DNA of 64,000 nt from Metallyticus violacea (taxonomy: Eukaryota; Arthropoda; Insecta; Mantodea; Metallyticidae): assembly GCA_030762175.1 (NCBI GenBank), contig CM060833.1, forward strand, positions 171,602,501 through 171,666,500. The letters are read 5' to 3'. The notes under the pieces were generated by a model that was given only the letters and a program-made list of their open reading frames with translations, made no database searches and was not told where the DNA came from. Every line of letters begins with the position of its first letter. The stretch's first letter is position 1. Positions 55,186 through 64,000 of the stretch are shown one piece after another. Made by a program: the position numbers and the translations under genes.

Positions 55186-57310
55186 TTGTAGATAATCAGA
55201 TTTTATTAGGCACTAATGAAGATAAATGATTTGAAAAAAAAAATCTGTAACTTTAGAATTGCATACAAGAATCATGATTTCTTATAACTTAACCTCCCGT
55301 TGATACTGCGGGAGCATTTAATTTAGGAAGTGACTGGCGATCAGGTTATGACTGGAGACAATATAATTCCATGACATTTATATTTATTAGAATAATTATT
55401 GTGAAACTATTCACAATAATTCACCAATGATGTTTTAACAAAAGAAAAGATAAGTTGTGATTTGTGCAAAATGCTTTAACATTCAAATGGAAATGCAGTA
55501 ACCTGGCAAAGACTGTTCATTAAGAAAAAATTATATAACAAATATGCTTACCTGCAATTTACTTAGTCATTTGCCCAATTTAACTTTGAATATTACTTTG
55601 CTTGCAATTTAACAAATGATAGTTTAAAGGCTAAGCACATTAACGAAATGGAAAATGAAATAATCTTACAAGGTGCTGGTGCTAGCACAACCTTTTACAC
55701 ATTCAAATACAAAAGCTAAAGACTGGGTTAATTGTTGAATATACATTACTGTCATGGTTAGTGAGTACCAACCTTAAAACGTAGAAGTAGTGTTCAAAAG
55801 CTGTCTAATGCTGCTCCCTTTAAAGCCAAGGGTCATATTCGACGTTAGTTTAATCCAACGAGAGATAGGAAGAGGGAAACGGTTGCAAACGGCAGGAAGG
55901 CGAGAGGAAGGAAACCAGGTATTTGATATGCACCAACGCACATGTTTTAACAACATACATTTGCTAATAAAACTAAATCGATGGCTTTATAAGAATACGT
56001 CCTATTTCATCAAAAATAAAATTATACATTGTGGTTATAGATAAATATAACGTTTTAAATTCTTAGGAGTTGATGAATTGTACTAAGGTGAAACAGATAT
56101 AGCTTGTAAAATAAATAAATTTAGTTTCATTACAGGTATATTTAAACATACCTTAAAAATAGAGCTCGCAAAGTTTCCATAATAAAACTGTCCAAAGACA
56201 ACTCTAACATAATGTATAATACATTACCAAATAACATAACCAAAAAATACAATTCCAGACAAGAGTATACGAATATGAAAAATGTAAGATCAATTGCGGG
56301 ATACACTAAACTAGACTTAACACAATTTTAAGTTCAGACAAGAACTAAGAGTTGAGAAAATAAACCATATAATCACAGTACTGAAGTCAAGACTTCTTAA
56401 AACAAATTTACAGTACCAACCATCTCTTCGTGCGAAGACCAACGAAGTGATGGACAACAAAACTTATGGGGCCAGAACAGATTGAAAAACCCAAACCATG
56501 AAGGAAGAGGAGGAGAAAAAGAAGTACATTTGAATTACTTCCAAATTTCATTGATTTAGCAAATACAATGCAATATTAATTACTACAAGAGGCTCATTTT
56601 CAATTTTTTTACTTCTTACATACAGACGGCTATCAGTATATAAATAAACATTTCCCATATACCAAGTAATAGAATAGACGCTTTGTGCAAGCGGCGAGAT
56701 TGGCAGTCATGGCGTTCTACCTCTTTGTTGGTATCTATTTGCGTTGCACGTTGGACTGTTTATTGTCAATTTTGTTATGGTAACTTCAGTGTTGCTTTTA
56801 ATTACCCTGTAAAATGGATCGCAAATTAACTACAGAACAACATGTTTTTGTGTTCAAATGTTGACTGAAATACAATGTGAACAAAGAATTGATATTGGCA
56901 GACTTTGAACATAAATATCAACAATGGAAATTTTGAACAAAAGATTTGAGTAAACAGGGTCTGTCTCAATGCGGTCGAACTGTTAGAATAAAATAAAAAA
57001 ATTAATAACATGCTCAAAGATCTGCCAATAAGTTACGAAAGTCCTCTAGAAAAAATTATACAATCTAGAAGTAACCATTACACTATTAGACGTAATTTGA
57101 AACTAGGATCATAATGACCGTGAATTTTGCGAGTGCTACTTGTAATTCTTTTGGAGTTCTGCAAATGAAACATATCCTCTCTTTATGGGTGATATGCCTA
57201 ACGACAATGAAATGGTGTAGAATTGTGTTTACTGACCCAGTGAAAACGAAGATGATGTTATTATGACTATTTGGGGGTACTTGGAGTGGAGGGTTCATGG
57301 GATCGGAACG
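55182..57310. other. Intergenic, nothing recognised
   Basis: AT-rich, with only short open frames lacking domains. Confidence 0.45.
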
Positions 57311-57350
57311 GAATGCCCGTTTTTACTACTGAGGCATCAGAGGCGGGCCT
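57311..57350 (-). mobile_element. SINE family A, 3'-end fragment
   Basis: ATGCCCGTTTTTACTACTGA followed by GGCATCAGAGGCGGGC is the complement of the family A 3' end (CCGCCTGTGGTGCCTCAGTA, AAAACGGGCGTTAA). The rest is absent. Confidence 0.7.
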
Positions 57351-59204
57351 TTTAAGAGTGTCGAAAAGTGCAGGACATAATCTGGTGTTACGTTGTTAGA
57401 TGTTGCCAAATCCGTCACGTCGGCTTCAAGAACTCTGTCTTCTAGCCATTTCTGAACCATCAAGCCACATGTGATCAACCAGATTGAGGTTTGCTTGGAA
57501 AATGAACATGACAAATACTACAAAGCATTTCTAAGACACTATTGACGTTCTCCTTTTCTCCTAAATGGGGAACCAAACGCTCTGCCCGCATCCGTGCTTC
57601 CAAAGAAACTCCTTGGCACTCCAGACTGCCAAGTCAAGTAGAAGTTTTCTCTGTTTCCTTTCTCTCTCTTTGTGAGCCTCAGGTGACAATTTTAAGGCCT
57701 CCTTCCTTCGATCTCATCCAGTGATTTCCTGGGAACAGTCATGCTCCACAAGATGGAACTAGAGTGTAAATGGTAGTCTCAAATGTTTTCCTCGGGTGCT
57801 TCATTCATATCAGGATCACCTGCATGCAATTCGTTTGACAACAGTAACCTTGTATACTTTCAAGTAAAACTTTACTCGTTTTCGGAAGAAAGGCTAATGC
57901 TTGTGACTGACAGTTTTCTAAAAAGATGCCAGAAATGCTTGGTTGTAGCAGCATCATGTATCCAACATCTCCAGTCATAAGATGTGTAGCTGCTTGTAAT
58001 TGTATTTATATTTGTGAGAGCTTGAATCACTTGCGCGGATATTGCCTTCGTTTTGCCGGGAGTTAGTACCTGCCAGCTGCCGTTAAATATCATGATACAT
58101 CTGGTACTTACTGACTGTCGGTTTCTCCGCGACAATAGTGTATTGTGTCATGCTTTGCATCTAACAGCTAATATGATTACATCTTCTCATTGAAGCATTC
58201 CTCTTGTGATTTTATCTCGATCTTCTGGATAAGAAATGATTAATTATTGACGGCTTGATGAAGGTCTGAATTCTGTCTAATTTTTTCTCTTAAAAATATT
58301 TTAGTAGAAGAGATACCGTGAAGTATGCTCAGTGCTATAACATGACCTTACATAATGTTTTATTTCTCCGCTTTCATTTCTAAGACCTGAAACTTTTTTC
58401 CAAATCTCATCTTTTCTACATTCTTTAAAATGTATTTATTAAGTATCGCATTAATACATTGCAACATTCTGTTCAAATTTATAATCTTTCATTTCATTAA
58501 ACAAAATATGGGAATCTGTGAATAAAATGTCCATGAGATGAAGATGAATGATTTTTCTACCTCAAATATCCATAATTTCTGCGTTCTTAATAAAGCCATC
58601 CTTCTAGTGGCAATATCTTTATAATGTATTTATAAGTTGTTGCACACAACTCTGTAACAGAGATATAGTTTATGCAACTGGATACTTCGTGTATTTAGTT
58701 TTACGTCAAACGATTTTCTATCAAATGAAAGGGATATTTTAGTTTCATTTACCTCCAAAATGATATTGTATATCTTTTCGTACCGAAAATGTTTTATGTA
58801 TACTCAGAGTTTATATATATATAATTCGTGAGGAGGAAATAATATTGATCGGAGAGCAACCATGCAGAAGTAAAAACGCACTTGTTCCTCTCTTTGTGAA
58901 GCTGACATAGAGGGGAAATGTATGGCGGGAAGAAAATGAAAGGAGGCAAGGAAACCCACTCAGTTGTGATATCATATTGACAGAAACGGAGAGTGTAACA
59001 GGACTTTCTGCTGGTGGCGCTTCATCACAAACATATAGCGGTGCAAAGCACAGAAAGATGCAAAAAGAGAAATCCCGAAAATCGGTTTTTTCGCAAAATA
59101 TTTAGTGAACAAGTTGTCAAGAATTTATTATTTCCTTATACCTGGTATATGTCATGCATTTTGCAATGACTCAGGAATTGTTTCCGATATTTACTCTTTT
59201 GATA
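57351..59204. other. Intergenic, unassigned
   Basis: Several medium-length frames on both strands (57326-57514 minus, 57872-58135 minus, 57542-57724 plus). Their clustering in a slightly GC-rich block could mark an old element, but no motif was recognised. Confidence 0.35.
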
Positions 59205-59419
59205 TGGATGGGTGGGTGGATGGATGGACAGATGGATGGATGGATAGATGGATCGATGGATGGATGGATGGATAGATAGATGGATGGATGGATGGATAGA
59301 TAGATGGATCGATGGATGGATAGATGGATGGATGGATGGATAGATGGATCGATGGATGGATGGATGGATGGATAGATGGATGGATGGATGGATGGATGGA
59401 TGGATGCATGCATGGATGG
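59205..59419. repeat. (GATG)n / GATA compound microsatellite
   Basis: About 215 bp of GATG units with GATA and GATC variants. The long Ser-Ile-His-Pro frames on the minus strand come from this repeat. Confidence 0.97.
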
Positions 59420-59464
59420 TCTGGAGCGGAGAAGAATACTTCGATTCTTAAAACTCTTTGTGTC

Positions 59465-59730
59465 TTCTGGAGGAAGGGATAAGGCGAGGGTGACTGTGTA
59501 GATGCAGATGTGGTCCCTAATATCTTTTCCTCCAGTTGTTCGAGCCCCTCAGAAGGTCCTCCTACATTCCAGACGCCGTGGCAGAAATCTTTCCAAAGCG
59601 CCAGCCCACCTCGCCCTAGAACTTTCGATTCTGTGACAGAAACAATGAAATGATATGAAATGGAAGAGCGGGAAATTAATGGAAAGTAAATATCCATCCC
59701 AGTATTCGCCCAAGTGACCAAGGGAAGCCA
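59465..59730 (-). mobile_element. SINE-like family C, copy 3
   Basis: On the minus strand it reads TTCCCTTGGTCACTTGGGCG, CACAGAATCGAAAGTTCTAG, GGCGAGGTGGGCTGGCGC and GAGGGGCTCGAACAACT, in the same order as the 34.4-kb copy. The tRNA-like head is missing. Confidence 0.7.
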
Positions 59731-60762
59731 CAAAATAAACTCAAGTTCAGAATGGCAGGCCAATGGAAAATGAACACAAACCTCCCGTTTAAGAATTCAC
59801 TTCCTGAACGTGAGCCTTTGGCAAGCGTAAGTACAATTGTTGTGTCATCGTAGTTCGTTTGCATGTCAAAACAATGTTATATATTTTTTTGCTGATATTG
59901 TTTTGTTTTGATGATTGTTTAACGCCTCTTGGATCGGTGTCAAGAAATGCGAAGTCAAACTTTGAGCCACGAGGATTCAGCGATAAATGTCACGTTAGCT
60001 TGCAGTAGAATGTTCCACAAGCTCCGAGACGTTTATCACCCACATTTAACATCCGCTATCGTGTATGCACTTCCGCCTTAGATGACCGATCTTTAGTTCT
60101 GAAGATTTTGGACGATCATCATTTAACGGCTAATGGGGCCAAAAGATTTAGCGAAGGTATATCAACAGAAGACTCAGAAAAATGAACTCACGAAAAAGAG
60201 CCGAATTAACTGCACAATATCAAAGAGCTCTGCTTAAACTTGACCGAGTGCAAATGAATTGGATAGTAGAAAAATGCAGTCAAATTCTTTTTATATTCGC
60301 GTAAAGATTCACTTCAGTTCTGCGAGTGAGCGATAAATGGCATGTACATTTTCTTCCAGAACACGTTTATGGTGTTGGTCAATCACGTTATGAGGATCAT
60401 TGGTCTTGATGCTATAGGAATATAACCTTTGTATGTTAATAGTTTAAGGTTATTCTTGCTTAAATTTCACGTATATGCTCAAAGCGTAAATATGAAATTG
60501 CTAATCTCTATCTCTATTAGATAAGCAGGATCTTAAAATATGCTTGTTTTCTGAGAAAAGACTTCTCTTCGTAGACCAATAAGTATATATTGTAACTATG
60601 CACTAGAAAACACGGACCGAAATTATGGCAAATAAGGAGGGAGAAGGCTAAAGGGAAAATATGAGTGAAAGAATTCGATTTTAAATTTAAAGGCGGTGAA
60701 AGGACTGAGTTCATTAATCAAATTTTAAATAACGGAATGACAAGTATATCTGTGCACTAAGA
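59731..60762. other. Intergenic, nothing recognised
   Basis: AT-rich, with no coding signal. Confidence 0.45.
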
Positions 60763-61052
60763 TAAGCGAAATATATATATAGAATAGTGTTTAACACTCG
60801 TTTTTTACTACTGAGGCACCACGCTGATGATACATGAGATGAAATATTGCGAAAGGATTTTTTAAGGAAGGAAACGTTCCAGGCATAAGTTTTACAGTAA
60901 TTTCTCGGCATTTGCCATTAATGAGGACTGAGGAAAACCTGGAAAAAACTTCAGTCAGGGAGAACGGTACTGGCGGGATTCGAACTCCAGTCCTTTCACT
61001 CACGAATCTGCGCCTTAACGACCTCGGCCACCCGTGGCGGTAAGCGAAATAT
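60763..61052 (-). mobile_element. SINE family A, copy 5, with perfect target duplication
   Basis: The element body is about 60775-61040, minus strand, with the head at the right (complement of CCGCCACGGGTGGCCGAGGT ending at 61040). TAAGCGAAATAT flanks it at 60763-60774 and 61041-61052, a 12-bp perfect duplication. B box complement GGATTCGAACTCC is present. Confidence 0.96.
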
Positions 61053-61305
61053 TGCTTACAATGCAGCGAAAATAAACGTTTCAAATTTTATAATTCAAAT
61101 TATAGAAATATAACGGTGTTATTAGGTCTATAGCAAATACCTGCGTATTAAATTTCAATTTTCCTCATTGACTGACATTCGGATATCTGTTTGGATGGCA
61201 CTCAACTAAAGAGAACAACAACAACAACAACAACAATAATAGTCTCTAGGGGCGCTGACATTGAATCCGACAGTGCATGTTTAGATTTAAATATTAATTA
61301 AATTC
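61053..61305. other. Intergenic with short (AAC)n
   Basis: An AAC tract lies at about 61213-61239. Nothing else recognised. Confidence 0.6.
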
Positions 61306-61841
61306 ACCATGGAAAGGTGTGTATGATATGACCATTTTGGTGGAACAAACCATCGCCTGAAAAGAACACAAGCTGTGGGTCCATTAAACATTCCGTCACT
61401 GATGAAAGAAACCACTCACAATAATGTACACGTGCTACAGGATCGCCTTGTCGTAGACAATGGACTCGTGTATAGTTGTAAGGTTTGAGTTTTAACAATT
61501 TTGGTGCTGCATGTGTAGAAGACATTGAAACCCCAACTTGTGTAGTGGTTTTACTGACGCGACGTTTAAGTTTTGCGCCGATTTCGTCAAAGATTTTCAT
61601 CTGTTAAAACTGCATGTCTTCGCGTGTTTCTTGTCTGGCACTGAAACAATAGCATCAAATTTATTGACAAGATCGTGTATTCTAGTTCTGAAAGGGGCAA
61701 GTGTCCAGGGAACTTCAGAATAAATAACTCAAGAATGCGACTAGCTGATTTGCGTTTATAATAACATTTACACGTTGCTCTATAGTCAGCTGTGCAAACG
61801 AATATAGGCTGCCGACTGCTCAGAAGTTCAAGGTCAGGCAA
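61306..61841 (-). pseudogene. Transposase N-terminal half with DUF4817-like HTH
   Basis: The minus-strand frame from 61841 reads C-K-C-Y-Y-K-R-K-S-A-S-R, then K-F-P-G-H-L-P. It shifts frame, then reads R-T-R-I-H-D-L-V-N-K-F, D-K-K-H-A and V-L-T-D-E-N-L. The second frame (61600-61304) continues L-L-K-L-K-P-Y, R-V-H-Y-C-E-W-F-L and F-F-S-G-D-G-L-F-H, where the first catalytic Asp is expected. The order fits a Tc1/mariner-superfamily transposase common in insects. At least one frameshift, and no C-terminal half in this orientation. Confidence 0.72.
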
Positions 61842-62705
61842 GCAGGCTGCCGTGAGTGGGCAGGGGAGCCGGCCTCGATCGAGACGCAGAACCCTGTGCG
61901 AGCAGTGAGGACATATTCCGGAAGTCTGGTACTTTTTCAGCAGTCACTCAAATATTTTATTTTTTACGTTTGACTTGACTTGAAGTCAATTATCTTTGTT
62001 CATGCAGTACTATGCGTCTCAATAAGAAATTTGACGGCAAATCGAGTGGGCCGCAACGACCGATAGATCCATCAAATTCTCTGCGTTATTGATCTGCAAT
62101 CTTTTCGCTTAAGCTCGTAATTCAGACGTAAAATCAGCTCTGTGTTAACAGCTGTACTTCCATTAATGTGTGCTAATTATGTTTTTTGTATTGAAATGTA
62201 TCCAAAAGTTATCTAGAACAGATAATATTTGTGTATGAATGACACTGGTGTTCTCGTTACATAAAGTTACGCTAAAAGAAACTTGTTAAGATTGGAAAAA
62301 CAATAGATAGCTCATAGAGCTACTAAATTGCTTAAATAACAGAATGGCAGTAACCCAATGATTAAGTCACGAAAATTTCTGCTATTCGTTATGCATACTA
62401 TTTCTAATCAGGGTATTTCGCTTATGAGCTTAATGTCAGTTGCACTGTCATACTTTTTCGCGAAATTTTAGGCACTGGAGCAAAGAAAATCAGTAATTCA
62501 CAATTAAGCTCAAAGAAATGTGTATATGATGTGCCGTAATTAGAAGGCAAATATTAAAAGACTCATATTTTCCCAATAAATTGTAAGATCAGAGAGACAT
62601 CATACAGATTTTGAACGATCATTTAATAATGAGAAATAATATGGATGATTTCAACAATATTATGTCACAGCCTACATTGTCAGTGATCCTTTAGGAGTGT
62701 TATAA
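61842..62705. other. Unassigned
   Basis: 61850-61920 is GC-rich and may be the 5' non-coding part of the minus-strand transposon. The rest is AT-rich without coding signal. Confidence 0.35.
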
Positions 62706-62838
62706 TTCTCGTTCTCTAGATTCTACCTCGTCAGATTATTATTTGTGGGAAACCCTAAAGAGTAGAGTTTTTAGACATTCTTATACTCCTGATAAACTCA
62801 AAGACAACATAAGAACACAAACTAATCTGCTATTATAG
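62706..62838 (+). pseudogene. Transposase C-terminal fragment
   Basis: A 43-codon plus-strand frame ending in TAG reads S-R-S-L-D-S-T-S-S-D-Y-Y-L-W-E-T-L-K-S-R, then T-P-D-K-L-K-D-N-I. This matches the RSPDLTP-DFYLWG-LK...L---I C-terminus of the transposase group also seen at 51330-51505. It is probably not part of the 61.3-61.8 kb fragment, which runs the other way. Confidence 0.65.
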
Positions 62839-63063
62839 CATGTCAACATTAACACGAAAGAAGTCTGCACTTGTGTAGATAGCATCTCTCCCACTCACGG
62901 CCACTTGCTTGTCTGTCCTTGAACTTCCGACAGCAGCTGACTTTAGTGAAACGTATTTTTGTGTGTAAATAAAAAATCATCTCGGGAGGAATTCATTTAG
63001 AACTTCCCTGGGCAATTGCCTCCTTCCAGAACTGTAATTCATTACTTTTTTTCTTTTTGAAGC
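62839..63063. other. Intergenic, nothing recognised
   Basis: No coding or structural signal. Confidence 0.4.
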
Positions 63064-63295
63064 GTGTTAAACGCCCGTTTTTACTAAAGGCACCACAGGG
63101 TGACACTTGAAATGAAATGATATATTGGGAAAGGATTTATTTTTAGGAAGGAAACGTTCCAGGCCTAAATTTAGGGTTCCCCGGCATTTGCCAAGACTGA
63201 GGAAAACCTGGAAGAAACCTCAGTCAGGGAGGACGATCCTGGTGGGATTTGAACCCCACTCCTCCCACTGAGAGTCCGCGCCTTAACGACCTCGG
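63064..63295 (-). mobile_element. SINE family A, copy 6 (head truncated)
   Basis: Minus-strand copy. The conserved body and the B box (complement at about 63247-63257) are present. The first approximately 18 bp of the head (CCGCCACGGGTGGCCGAGG) are missing after GACCTCGG at 63288-63295. Confidence 0.92.
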
Positions 63296-64000
63296 TTTTT
63301 ATTCATTTACGATCTTGTGAATAAATTTGATGCTAGCGGTTCATTGTAAAACAAGAAGCACGCGGAGACAACGAAATTGGGGCAAATCTTGAATGTTCTC
63401 CAACAACCCACTACGCAAAGATCACAAGTTGCGGTTTCAGTTTCTTCTGCACACACAACAACAAAAGTGTTAAAAACCAAACTCTTTTATCTATCACCAT
63501 ACGGATGAAGGTCGTACTGTGATGCATGGATTCTAAATCATTACATCAATACTCCTTCTTATAGAGCATGTAGAATGTGTCACTGAATGTTAAATTAATG
63601 CAAAAAAACAAGGATGTTCATAATTACGTAATACCTAGATATCTTTACATGCACAATATTTTACCTACGTATGGTTTTAAATATTGCACAAAAATTTAAA
63701 ACGATTTTTATGCAAAAAAAAAAAAAATTAAAAATGTTAAAAATTACGCGAAATTTCAAAATTCAGCACAAAATAAACGTGATTAGTATGAGTAGCTCTG
63801 ACGTCCAGCATTATCTTATTTCAGTGGAAATCTGCGCTACTTTCTTTGCAACGTGTAAATGAGTGTTCTGCATTCACTGAGATGGCGGACTACCATTAAC
63901 ATTAAATTTTGGGTGAAACTTCTTATGAGATATTGATTTATATATTTAGTTCATATTCAATGCTTGCACAGGTACATTCAGATATTCTGAATTGCAGTTC
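63296..64000. other. Intergenic, nothing recognised
   Basis: AT-rich, A-run at about 63713-63727. The short frame at 63671-63862 has no domain. Confidence 0.45.

Noticed and set aside
59171..59763. 190-codon minus-strand frame
   Set aside because: Composed of a GATG microsatellite joined to a family C repeat.

Overview
The window looks like a piece of a large, AT-rich insect genome. The main evidence is one intact gene with the typical architecture of an insect structural cuticular protein. There are also several families of tRNA-derived SINEs and many decayed Tc1/mariner, hAT and non-LTR fragments. A cockroach- or termite-like genome would fit the repeat load and the 7.1-kb intron, but the sequence alone does not prove the order. 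No tRNA or rRNA gene, operon, CRISPR array or virus-like element was recognised.

Gene: a two-exon cuticular protein gene lies on the + strand at 1107-8857. A TATA box at 1044-1051 precedes a 12-nt coding exon (M-S-F-K). A 7,133-bp phase-0 intron then splits the signal peptide. Exon 2 (8252-8857) encodes the rest of a 205-residue secreted protein with a CPF-type motif and Ala/Pro/Tyr-rich repeats. A polyadenylation signal is at 8942-8947. The intron holds a decayed hAT transposase, a SINE inside a (TAC)n tract, and a decayed mariner transposase.

Repeats: the remaining 55 kb shows no other convincing host gene. SINE family A has a Leu/Ser-tRNA-like head; there are six copies plus a fragment, one with perfect 12-bp target-site duplications. 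SINE family B has a tRNA-like head and four copies. SINE-like family C has three copies, and family D one copy on the minus strand. A non-LTR retrotransposon C-terminus is at 28.2-28.9 kb. Two copies of an unnamed element (family E) end in AATAAAGATACACC followed by a trinucleotide microsatellite. Transposase fragments of the mariner, Tc1 and hAT groups occur at many places.

Structured repeats: 43.5-51.9 kb is the most unusual stretch. It contains a 15-bp tandem repeat beside a hAT dimerisation-domain fragment and 19 copies of a 37-bp satellite with a trimeric higher-order pattern. Next come a mariner N-terminus whose coding sequence has expanded into a 72-bp satellite and an approximately 860-bp fold-back element with nearly identical 296-bp arms. 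A mariner transposase apparently interrupted by a different transposase closes the stretch. Long microsatellites occur at 5.5, 25.4, 30.3-30.9 and 59.2-59.4 kb.

Limits: family assignments come from motifs read by eye. Boundaries of decayed elements are approximate, and no database search was run.
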